Position numbers and translations under genes: made by a program. Below are positions 1 to 5,196 of a DNA stretch of 5,196 bases, piece by piece. Position 1 is the first letter of the stretch. Every line of letters begins with the position of its first letter. Below the pieces are notes generated by a model. It was not told where the DNA came from. It made no database searches and saw only the letters and a list, made by a program, of their open reading frames with translations. The stretch covers positions 1-5,196 of the forward strand of contig PBUZ01000105.1 in NCBI GenBank assembly GCA_002728035.1, read 5' to 3'. This stretch comes from Methanobacteriota archaeon (lineage in GTDB: Archaea; Thermoplasmatota; Poseidoniia; Poseidoniales; Poseidoniaceae).

Positions 1-2764
1 CTTCGCCGCCTTCGTCAGCGTCTTCCTCTTCCGAAGGAGCGTCTTCTGCCTTGGATGCTTCTTCTGCAGCAGCGGCTGTGGCCAGTGAATCGTCTTCGGA
101 TGAAGCGTTTGCTGCACCGACCATGCCGATCCCGACCATGGCGATACCGGCCACCCAGAAGAAGAGGGTGACAAAGTCAATCCATGAATCGAAGTTCATC
201 CAGTAGGTCATCTTGTCTTGGTTCTGCACGATGGCGCTCTCCATCTCTTCTGCATCACTGTCTCCGATCATCGACGAGGACTTGATTTCAAACACGGGGA
301 CCAAATCGCTCATGCTTGGGGTGCTGGCCTGATTGGTGTGGGCACGGGTGTCCAAGTAGAACGTTGATTCGGAAGAACCGGCAATGATGAGGCCGGACAA
401 CTGTTCTGCCTGCATGCTGATTTCACTGCCGAAGTAGACAGGGAGTGCACCGGGTGTGGCGTCGAGCAGGGTGTAGGTTTCCAGCAAGTTGGCCTGAATG
501 TTGCGCTCGGTGGCGACCACGGAAGCCGAACAGTCGTCCACTGGGATGCCCTTGACTTCGCTGGTACCGTCGCAGGTGATGTTGGCGATGGCGTAGCCGC
601 TCACGTCAACCTTGTCGCCGGTGCCGGTGAGGAAGCCTCCGGTGGTGCCGACCAAGGATTCAGGCGTGATGAGGCCATAGGTGCCGTTCATCATGGCTTC
701 GTTGCGCCACGAGAGGTAAATTGAACCGTCCTCAGCTAGAGTTTCGCCTTTGTCACAAGCGCCGGCTTCACCCGTGCACATGGTGTAGTTGGTGCCGTCG
801 CCATTGGCTACGCCACCTGAACCGTAGTATGTCTCGTTGGTCTCGAGCGAGAGCCAACCGCCTGTCGCAGCGTCTTGCCAGCCCAGCAACCAGTTGTTGA
901 ACGATTGCGTGAGGTAGGGCATGGCACCGATTGACATGAGGTATCCGGGGACCTTTGCCTCAGCGGTGGTGCCGTAAATGCCGGCCTTTGCTGGGTCTCC
1001 CATCATCAACAATCGCATGGCAGAAGAGACATTTTCATCCACGCCGTACATCGTCGCAATGGTGGCTTCATTCCAAGGCAAGGAATTTCCGTCGAAGATT
1101 GGGGGGGTCTGGCCTGAAAGTTCTCCGTAAAGGAAGAGCACTGCGCCTCCCTGAGTTGTAAGACCAGTGTCTTCATTGTAGAGGATGTGGCCCGAGAGTG
1201 ATGGGTCCAGGTCAATCGCATCCCTGCCGAGAAGTTCCCAAAGGCTTGAACCGTCTTCTTGTCCGATGTTGAGGCTCGTGGAGAGGTAGCCTCCATTCAG
1301 CGGATCTTCCGCACCAAAGGTGGTGTTCACGAAGAGAGAGGCGGTCATGTCGCCGCTACCACCGAGGAGAACCATCGGCAACGACGTGGAGTCGTTGAAC
1401 CATCCCGTGACCCACGCTGCGACCTGAGCGAGCGTGGTTGGGTCTTGAATCCCGGTTGTGTTCATGGCATCTTGCATGTTACCTGCTGCCATGTCGGCCA
1501 GGAACTTGGCCGCACCGTTGTCCGTTTTGTCATCGCTGATTTCCAAGAGACCCGTGATGTTGTCATCTCCGGGCGCGCCAAAGAGCATGCCCATGGCAGC
1601 GGTGTTGTCCATCGTGATACCCATGTAACTGAGTCGAGTGGCTGCGTTGACCGCCGTTCCAGTGGTGTCCAACATCCAGTCGGCGTCCCCGCCACCGAGG
1701 CCTGCAAACGTCATTGCGCCGACGCCTGCGCACATGGCCCAGTCTCGCGCAATCGTCATGTCGATGTCAGGAATGGTTTCGTTGAGCATGGCCATGTATC
1801 CCCAAATTGTGGCTCGGGTCATGGTGCCGCTGCTGGCTGAATCGGCCATGATGGTCGTGGCGTTCTCGGTTGGGAAGGAACTGCAATGGCCGGCAAGCAT
1901 GGTTGCACCAAGTGCACCGGTGAGGGAGAGATCTTCTCCTCCTGGGCCCATGGCGTCGTAGAATGCATAACTCATGTTGATGCTTGAATCGCCTGTGAAA
2001 TTCGCTGAGAAGTTTTCATGCAAGCCGTTGACCTGATTGTAACTCATTCCTCCAGCGGCCGCTGCGAAGTTGGCGGCGTAGCCAGACCAGTAGTTGTCTG
2101 CCAGTGCAGCTGGAGCAGCTGCTGTTGCCATTTCGGTTGGCATGGCAAAGTTGGTTTCGAGGTAAGCAACCGTTTGCGACATGTTGGTAGCAACCACGCC
2201 TGCTGCAGGTGCGCCCACAGCGAGGCTCTCGAGGTCCTTGGCGAGCATACCGGTAACAAACGCCGCCTTCGTTGCGTCCATCGTTGCACCGATGAGGGTA
2301 CTTGTAGCACCGATGACGGTTGGTTGGAAGGCAATGTTGAGTTGACTCACTTGGGTGTCACAAGGGACTTCGGTATCCTCTGAACAAGCGAAGGACTTGA
2401 CCGAGTTGTAGGTCAGCTCGCCTGCAGTTGCATCGTAGTCGAGGATGGTGCGGGTGGTGGTGATGTCGTAGGTGACCGGTCCGATCCTCTCGTAAATGGG
2501 AGCGGTACCGTTTGCCATCACATCAGCCACGTTGGTGATGGAGTAGCCGTAGAAGTCCCGAGGCGATGTGGAACTCGCCCAGTCCTCTTCGGCCTCGGTA
2601 CAAGCATCGTTAGCGCAAACACTCTCCTTTGAGAAGGACGCAAAGTTGTCTTCAACCGCGCCTTCGACGGCATTGGTGGCCATCGGGGCGAGCGCAGCAA
2701 CGTTCAACAGAACCAAGACGATTCCAGCAATCAGCATGTTTTTCGGTGACATCATCGTTGTCAT
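1..2764 (-). CDS. CD36/LIMP-2-like scavenger receptor family membrane protein (partial, C-terminus beyond left edge)
   Basis: This frame reads 921 codons from an ATG at 2764 with no stop before the window edge. Seen: a short tail, then a hydrophobic anchor at about residues 10-30 (LIAGIVLVLLNVAALAP). Next comes a block at 70-145 with FYGYSITNVADVMANG, RIGPVTYD and DTQVSQLN, which follows the CD36-family pattern of F-x-V-x-N-x-x-E, GPYxYR and D..xxLN. Later matches in family order are NNWLLGW (623-629), YTMCTG (660-665), VKGIPV (737-742), PVYF (775-778), FYLD (802-805) and VPVFEI...IGDSDAEEM (822-841). A second membrane segment lies at about 864-885, followed by an Ala/Glu/Asp-rich cytoplasmic tail. 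The ectodomain has 16 NxS/T sequons and 10 cysteines, mostly in close pairs (50/55, 127/135, 663/670, 731/745). Known: family members bind and transfer lipids through a two-anchor ectodomain. Inferred: an archaeal cell-surface lipid or particle receptor. It is unusually long because of residues ~160-600. An alternative start at codon 4 or 5 changes little. Confidence 0.8.
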   Translation of the reverse strand, partial: MTTMMSPKNMLIAGIVLVLLNVAALAPMATNAVEGAVEDNFASFSKESVCANDACTEAEEDWASSTSPRDFYGYSITNVADVMANGTAPIYERIGPVTYDITTTRTILDYDATAGELTYNSVKSFACSEDTEVPCDTQVSQLNIAFQPTVIGATSTLIGATMDATKAAFVTGMLAKDLESLAVGAPAAGVVATNMSQTVAYLETNFAMPTEMATAAAPAALADNYWSGYAANFAAAAGGMSYNQVNGLHENFSANFTGDSSINMSYAFYDAMGPGGEDLSLTGALGATMLAGHCSSFPTENATTIMADSASSGTMTRATIWGYMAMLNETIPDIDMTIARDWAMCAGVGAMTFAGLGGGDADWMLDTTGTAVNAATRLSYMGITMDNTAAMGMLFGAPGDDNITGLLEISDDKTDNGAAKFLADMAAGNMQDAMNTTGIQDPTTLAQVAAWVTGWFNDSTSLPMVLLGGSGDMTASLFVNTTFGAEDPLNGGYLSTSLNIGQEDGSSLWELLGRDAIDLDPSLSGHILYNEDTGLTTQGGAVLFLYGELSGQTPPIFDGNSLPWNEATIATMYGVDENVSSAMRLLMMGDPAKAGIYGTTAEAKVPGYLMSIGAMPYLTQSFNNWLLGWQDAATGGWLSLETNETYYGSGGVANGDGTNYTMCTGEAGACDKGETLAEDGSIYLSWRNEAMMNGTYGLITPESLVGTTGGFLTGTGDKVDVSGYAIANITCDGTSEVKGIPVDDCSASVVATERNIQANLLETYTLLDATPGALPVYFGSEISMQAEQLSGLIIAGSSESTFYLDTRAHTNQASTPSMSDLVPVFEIKSSSMIGDSDAEEMESAIVQNQDKMTYWMNFDSWIDFVTLFFWVAGIAMVGIGMVGAANASSEDDSLATAAAAEEASKAEDAPSEEEDADEGGE

Positions 2765-2786
2765 GGGCTAACTGAGATTTTGCGCG

Positions 2787-2796
2787 GGTTATAACC
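2787..2796 (-). promoter_or_regulatory. TATA-like box for the CD36-like gene
   Basis: GGTTATAACC is a perfect 10-base palindrome centred about 27 bases upstream of the ATG at 2764 on the minus strand. An archaeal TATA box at this distance would put transcription start at or next to the ATG, giving a leaderless mRNA. No SD-like purine run precedes the ATG, which agrees. The palindrome could instead be a repressor site. Confidence 0.5.
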
Positions 2797-2843
2797 TTAC
2801 AGCCAGCCAAACGGCGAAATCACCCGTTCTTAGGGCTTTTTTT

Positions 2844-2896
2844 GTTTGACAAACGCATGCGCGAGCCAATATGAACGATTCATGATAACCATGATA
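2844..2896. promoter_or_regulatory. Palindromes and direct repeat in the divergent intergenic region (possible operators)
   Basis: Three short symmetric elements lie between the two divergent promoters. GTTTG-A-CAAAC (2844-2854) is an 11-base inverted repeat, CGCATGCG (2854-2861) is a palindrome sharing one base with it, and CATGATA occurs twice (2881-2887 and 2890-2896). They sit 20-70 bases upstream of the plus-strand TATA box, where archaeal activators or regulators can bind. Each is short enough to be chance. Confidence 0.25.
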
Positions 2897-2914
2897 TAAA
2901 CATTTGACCGAAGT

Positions 2915-2925
2915 CTTTATATATG
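2915..2925 (+). promoter_or_regulatory. TATA box for the tRNA-Arg/protein-gene transcript
   Basis: CTTTATATATG matches the archaeal TTTATATA-type box, with a purine-rich CCGAAG just upstream that could serve as the transcription factor B recognition element (BRE). Expected transcription start is near 2944-2946. No other AT-rich box lies between here and the tRNAs, so this is the best candidate promoter for both tRNAs and possibly the genes after them. A weaker ATATAAA at 2894-2900 is an alternative. Confidence 0.55.
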
Positions 2926-2962
2926 AGAGGCGATAGTACGAATTTACCTGAGAGGGAAGAAC

Positions 2963-3025
2963 ATGAGGGGCAACACTGTCAAAACCCGAAATGTGGCAAA
3001 ATGGCCCCTCCGTAAACGCCGTTGA
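2963..3025 (+). CDS. Possible 20-residue Arg/Lys-rich leader peptide
   Basis: ATG at 2963 begins a 20-codon frame ending in TGA at 3023-3025. It is preceded by a purine-rich GAGAGGGA (2950-2957) at a plausible SD distance and lies about 18 bases after the predicted transcript start. The peptide starts MRGNTVK and ends WPLRKRR, with five Arg and three Lys in 20 residues. The Arg codons are AGG, CGA, CGT, CGC and CGT, so four of the five belong to the codon families read by the two tRNAs downstream. Inferred: it could be a translated leader that senses Arg-tRNA charging, or simply chance. No family is recognisable and there is no conservation evidence here. Confidence 0.25.
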   Translation: MRGNTVKTRNVAKWPLRKRR

Positions 3026-3088
3026 TTCACCGATCGACGGAACAGGTGAACCTGCGTTGGACACCCTGAGTGCCACCGCTGTTTCACC
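3026..3088 (+). repeat. Short repeat set able to form two mutually exclusive hairpins
   Basis: TTCACC occurs at 3026-3031 and again at 3083-3088, and its complement GGTGAA lies between them at 3045-3050. The central segment can pair with either flank (6 bp each, loops of 13 and 32 bases) but not both. The first copy begins right after the mini-ORF stop codon. The stems are short, so chance is a serious alternative. Confidence 0.25.
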
Positions 3089-3099
3089 GGGAACTGCAA

Positions 3100-3174
3100 G
3101 GAGGCATGGTGTAGCGGATAGCATCAGGGGCTTCGGATCCCTGGACCCCGGTTCGAATCCGGGTGCCTCTGCCA
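3100..3174 (+). tRNA. tRNA-Arg(UCG), reads CGA, encoded CCA
   Basis: A full cloverleaf can be drawn. The acceptor is GGAGGCA with TGCCTCT, closing with a G1-U72 wobble. The D stem is GTGT/GCAT with loop AGCGGATA (GG at 18-19). The anticodon stem AGGGG/TCCCT encloses loop CTTCGGA, anticodon UCG. The variable loop is GGAC, and the T arm is CCCGG-TTCGAAT-CCGGG. The discriminator is G (3171), followed by an encoded CCA (3172-3174). A20 and C35, the usual Arg identity bases, are both present, and G15 matches C48 as a Levitt pair. It lies 12 bases before a second tRNA-Arg and probably shares its transcript. Confidence 0.95.
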
Positions 3175-3186
3175 GTTCCCATCCAT

Positions 3187-3261
3187 TGGGGCATGGTGTA
3201 ATGGAGAGCATGTGGGTCTGCGGTACCCTTGATCTGGGTTCGAATCCCAGTGCCCCAGCCA
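3187..3261 (+). tRNA. tRNA-Arg(GCG), reads CGC/CGU, encoded CCA
   Basis: The acceptor TGGGGCA pairs perfectly with TGCCCCA, giving a U1-A72 end. The D stem is GTGT/GCAT with loop AATGGAGA. The anticodon arm TGGGT-CTGCGGT-ACCCT gives anticodon GCG and leaves a U27-U43 mismatch at the top of the stem. The variable loop is TGAT, the T arm is CTGGG-TTCGAAT-CCCAG, the discriminator is G, and CCA is encoded. A20 and C35 support Arg. A15 with U48 forms the Levitt pair, covarying with G15-C48 of the neighbouring tRNA. The two genes share GGCATGGTGTA at the 5' end, which suggests duplication followed by divergence. GCG for Arg is an archaeal trait. Confidence 0.93.
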
Positions 3262-3292
3262 ATTCGACGCACGGCGGTGCAAAAACGCAACC

Positions 3293-3298
3293 AAGGAG
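3293..3298 (+). promoter_or_regulatory. Shine-Dalgarno site of the first protein gene
   Basis: AAGGAG lies 8 bases before the ATG at 3307. It fixes that start over an in-frame ATG at 3229, which sits inside the second tRNA. Confidence 0.75.
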
Positions 3299-3306
3299 AG
3301 AACAAC

Positions 3307-4128
3307 ATGAACAAAGAACATGAGAACACAAACGAAAAAAGAACACACGCCAAACCGAACACCTTCGTCGTGGAAGGTGACGGGGAATGGTTCGTAGCCA
3401 ACGGGTACGAACATCCCGACAACCTCATCGACCACGATGCAAATTTGGACGAACCCGAAGCTTTCTTTGGCATCTTTGCGGCTTACAACCAGCACAACAT
3501 TGCCAATGAAGCGAAGTGGGACACGTGGCCAAGTTGGGAGCTTTGCCTGACCTCAATGGAGTCTGGCCTTCACTTTTTGATGGGTGAATTGGACACCTAC
3601 GAGGATTGGGCGAACAGAGAACACTGGTTGGCGTTGGCGCAAACCATCCACGACCACCCTTCCATCACGATGGACGGGTACACCATCACGGTCCAAGGTC
3701 AACACGGTCACACCTTTGCCTTTGATTTCGGTCTTGAGGTTGAGGCGTGGGGCTGCCCTGGCACGTATGCCAAGCATAGGGCGGACATGGAAGCCTTCGC
3801 AAAGAAACCCAAAGCGTGGATGTGGGCTGTGCCGCTGTGGTCGTTTTCAGACCACGTTCAGCATTCGCTTGGCCCCTATTGGACCTGCCCCGACTACATT
3901 CCCGAGTACGGTGGCGAATCCACGATTTACACGCCTGACGATTCCTTTTGCATCGACGGCGTGAACGAGACTTTCCCGTCCAACATGATGTCCCTCATCC
4001 ACCTCTGCATCGAGGATCACCACATCTGGGTGATGCAGTACAAGGATGCCTTGGCAACAGCGGAATACAACGAGAAGGTGGAGAGGGAATGGCCAGGTGG
4101 AAGACCTGAAGATTACGAATACCAATGA
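3307..4128 (+). CDS. Trp/His-rich acidic protein of unknown function, 273 residues
   Basis: I do not recognise a family. The start at 3307 follows AAGGAG by 8 bases. The first 17 residues are polar and probably disordered (MNKEHENTNEKR...). The rest looks like a folded soluble domain with no signal peptide or membrane segment. I count 13 Trp and 17 His in 273 residues, plus five Cys. Aromatic-acidic clusters occur at KWDTWPSWEL (~95-104), KAWMWAVPLW and EDHHIWVMQ. A short hydrophobic stretch, MDGYTITVQGQHGHTFAFDF (~145-164), suggests a beta hairpin or sheet. It begins 45 bases after the second tRNA and is followed 16 bases later by the next gene, so it is probably the first protein gene of an operon. 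His and acidic clusters could bind metal, but no known metal-site pattern is clear. Confidence 0.8.
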   Translation: MNKEHENTNEKRTHAKPNTFVVEGDGEWFVANGYEHPDNLIDHDANLDEPEAFFGIFAAYNQHNIANEAKWDTWPSWELCLTSMESGLHFLMGELDTYEDWANREHWLALAQTIHDHPSITMDGYTITVQGQHGHTFAFDFGLEVEAWGCPGTYAKHRADMEAFAKKPKAWMWAVPLWSFSDHVQHSLGPYWTCPDYIPEYGGESTIYTPDDSFCIDGVNETFPSNMMSLIHLCIEDHHIWVMQYKDALATAEYNEKVEREWPGGRPEDYEYQ

Positions 4129-4144
4129 ACAGGAGAAATGAAAC

Positions 4145-4357
4145 ATGAAACACATGAACGATTGGAAGAAGCTATGGATGCTGGTGATGGAGTTCTTTGA
4201 ACTTCAAAACGAGTTTACCAAAATGAGAATACAAGACCTTGGCGAATGGATGGAACACGATTGCGTGTGCCCGTCCTGCCTCAAGGACAAAATTGAGGCG
4301 GCCTGGAAGGACGGCGAACCGTCCTTTGATGACGAGTTCAAGGAGGAATGGGAATGA
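4145..4357 (+). CDS. Small acidic protein with a CxCxxC knuckle, 70 residues
   Basis: The start at 4145 lies 8 bases after AGGAGA (4131-4136). The N-terminal ~28 residues (NDWKKLWMLVMEFFELQNEF...) form a likely amphipathic helix. They are followed by HDCVCPSCLKDK (~39-50), with Cys at 40, 42 and 45 and a nearby His at 38. This resembles half of a zinc-ribbon knuckle or a three-Cys-plus-His site. The C-terminal part is strongly acidic (DDEFKEEWE). The stop codon overlaps the next start by 4 bases (ATGA), so translation of the two is probably coupled. Function is unknown. A regulator or adaptor for the adjacent peptidase-like protein is only a guess from position. Confidence 0.75.
   Translation: MKHMNDWKKLWMLVMEFFELQNEFTKMRIQDLGEWMEHDCVCPSCLKDKIEAAWKDGEPSFDDEFKEEWE
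4340..4346 (+). promoter_or_regulatory. Shine-Dalgarno site deciding the start of the peptidase-like gene
   Basis: AAGGAGG lies inside the end of the upstream gene. It is 7 bases from the ATG at 4354 but only 1 base from the in-frame ATG at 4348, which favours 4354 and a 4-base ATGA overlap. Confidence 0.75.
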
Positions 4358-4902
4358 GTTTGGCATGGAGGCCAAATCCAACGGCACCGCTGTGGTACGC
4401 CGACCACCATCACGAGCCGCAAGGGCCGTTCTTCAACGACCTCGAATTGGAGCATGTCAAGCAAGTCGGACCTTCGTGTGTGGCCACGACCTTGTCGATG
4501 GTGGCCAACGCCACGGGAGCGAACACCACGCCTGAGGACTTCAAGGCGGTGACCAATTCACAGGCACCGCATACATGGTCGCAAGCGCTCAAACCCTACG
4601 GGTTGCAGCTCGCCTATTGCAACAACGACGTGAGAAGGTTGTCCTACTTCATCGACGAACTGGTGGCTTACGACGACCTGTTTTTCCTCTGCTTCTATTC
4701 TGAGGACCCTCCTTCAGACCCGCAAGCCTCGGGGAAGTTGTGCACGGCCCACATCATCACCCTTCACAGGGACACCATCTACGACACGGCCAAAACGGCG
4801 TTTAACGGAGGCGTGGTGCCCGCTGAGCACTACAGCAGATTGGAGAGGCAGACCAAGAGAATCTTCAGGGTTGTTCCTCTGTACCATCCGAGGTGTGTCT
4901 GA
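4354..4902 (+). CDS. Probable papain/C39-like cysteine peptidase-fold protein, 182 residues
   Basis: Start chosen at 4354 (MSLAW...) from SD spacing. Starting at 4348 would add two residues. Seen: VKQVGPSCVATTLSMV (35-50) resembles the active-site helix of C39/papain-like peptidases, with Gln37 as the oxyanion residue and Cys42 as the nucleophile. It is followed by G..TTPEDF, as in the 'Q..sCg..a.am.l...g....s.eel' pattern of the C39-like group. Near the C-terminus, AHIITLHRDTIYDTA gives His133 and Asp144 in a beta-hairpin arrangement, completing a plausible Cys-His-Asp triad. No signal peptide or membrane segment is seen, so it probably acts in the cytoplasm or in a virion-like particle. The usual Gly after the catalytic Cys is Val here, and the His-Asp spacing is short, so it could be a non-peptidase relative such as an amidase, acyltransferase or deubiquitinase-like enzyme. 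Its TGA overlaps the next ATG by one base. Confidence 0.65.
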   Translation: MSLAWRPNPTAPLWYADHHHEPQGPFFNDLELEHVKQVGPSCVATTLSMVANATGANTTPEDFKAVTNSQAPHTWSQALKPYGLQLAYCNNDVRRLSYFIDELVAYDDLFFLCFYSEDPPSDPQASGKLCTAHIITLHRDTIYDTAKTAFNGGVVPAEHYSRLERQTKRIFRVVPLYHPRCV

Positions 4903-5196
4903 TGAGCATGGCTGCTTTCAGAAACTCCGAGAGGTGGGGCAACTGCATTGCCTATGGCCCCCCGGCAACCTTCGGTTTACCCGTTGAGGTGCCCGCCCAC
5001 AGACCGCTGGTTATTGCCCATCCGGCCGCTGCCATGCATTACCACGCCAGTTTTGGTTTGGTGGCTGACGGCGGCCACCCGTTCATCCACGTCATGGTGG
5101 ACAAGGGCGATCACGCACCCGATGCCTGGGATGTCAACGCCAGCGAAGCGGGGATGGCGACATGGCAGAGAATCGCTGACACCACGCAAGGTCACA
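4902..5196 (+). CDS. Unrecognised His-rich protein, partial (first 98 codons)
   Basis: ATG at 4902 overlaps the previous stop by one base (TGATG). A GAGGTG at 4890-4895 sits 6 bases upstream, supporting coupled translation. The frame is open to the window end. The visible part is soluble, with WGNC (Cys15), several His (33, 40, 46, 48, 59, 63, 71), and GGHPFIHVMVDKG followed by AWDVN. A Cys near the start, a His followed by a beta-strand, and an Asp in a W-D-x-N context faintly resemble small Cys-His-Asp hydrolases, but this is too weak for assignment. An internal ATG at 4908 is the other possible start. Confidence 0.65.
   Translation, partial: MSMAAFRNSERWGNCIAYGPPATFGLPVEVPAHRPLVIAHPAAAMHYHASFGLVADGGHPFIHVMVDKGDHAPDAWDVNASEAGMATWQRIADTTQGH

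Noticed and set aside
1259..1840. Plus-strand 193-codon frame
   Set aside because: It is antisense to the CD36-like gene. Its His/Arg/Val-rich composition fits a shadow of a real frame on the other strand, and there is no SD or promoter.
2837..2843. Run of seven T as a terminator
   Set aside because: No plus-strand gene ends upstream of it, and no stem precedes it. It is more likely part of the AT-rich promoter region.
3229..3306. N-terminal extension of the Trp/His-rich gene to an ATG at 3229
   Set aside because: It would start inside the second tRNA, while 3307 has a well-placed AAGGAG.
2991..3323. Plus-strand 110-codon frame across the tRNA region
   Set aside because: It runs through both complete tRNA cloverleafs and has no SD site.
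2789..3346. Minus-strand open frame of 185 codons containing GFEPRSR and GFEPGSRDPKP
   Set aside because: These phrases are the well-known false translation of the T arm and anticodon arm of tRNA genes read backwards. The frame covers both tRNAs and both promoters.
3084..3495. Two further minus-strand frames with DSNPDQG / DSNRGPG-type phrases
   Set aside because: They are also antisense to the tRNAs and to the start of the SD-led plus-strand gene, so they are tRNA-shadow artefacts.
4138..4200. Short frame from the ATG at 4138
   Set aside because: It is only one base from the end of the SD site and ends after 20 codons. The ATG at 4145 gives a 70-residue protein coupled to the next gene.
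1..5196. CRISPR array, insertion sequence or rRNA
   Set aside because: No regularly spaced repeats, transposase motifs, terminal inverted repeats or rRNA signatures were seen on either strand.

Overview
The window looks like archaeal chromosomal or proviral DNA, most plausibly from a marine planktonic euryarchaeon of the Marine Group II type. That lineage is an inference. The evidence for Archaea is as follows. An Arg tRNA has anticodon GCG, where bacteria normally read CGU/CGC with ACG. There are TATA-like boxes about 25 bases before the expected transcript starts. One long gene appears leaderless, while the tightly packed genes on the other strand have Shine-Dalgarno (SD) sites.

Left half (1-2764, minus strand): one very long open frame of 921 codons runs off the left edge. 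Read codon by codon it has an N-terminal membrane anchor, a large extracellular region with 16 N-glycosylation sequons and 10 cysteines, a second membrane segment near the C-terminus and an acidic tail. Its N- and C-terminal blocks match the CD36/LIMP-2/SR-B scavenger-receptor family in order. About 440 residues in the middle have no obvious counterpart in the usual ~470-500-residue family members.

Middle (2765-3306): a divergent promoter region, then a possible transcript on the plus strand that starts near 2945. It would hold a 20-residue Arg-rich mini-ORF, two tandem tRNA-Arg genes (UCG and GCG, both with encoded CCA), and 45 bases later the first protein gene.

Right half (3307-5196, plus strand): four closely packed genes, each behind an SD-like site, the last two overlapping their upstream neighbour. 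They are a Trp/His-rich protein of unknown function, a small protein with a Cys-x-Cys-x2-Cys knuckle, a probable papain/C39-like cysteine peptidase fold (Gln37, Cys42, His133, Asp144), and an unrecognised protein cut by the window edge. tRNA genes leading straight into compact unknown genes suggest a tRNA-associated island or provirus, but no integrase, capsid or terminase gene is visible.

The strongest unusual signals are the CD36-like archaeal surface protein and the arrangement of Arg-rich mini-ORF, competing inverted repeats and two Arg tRNAs.
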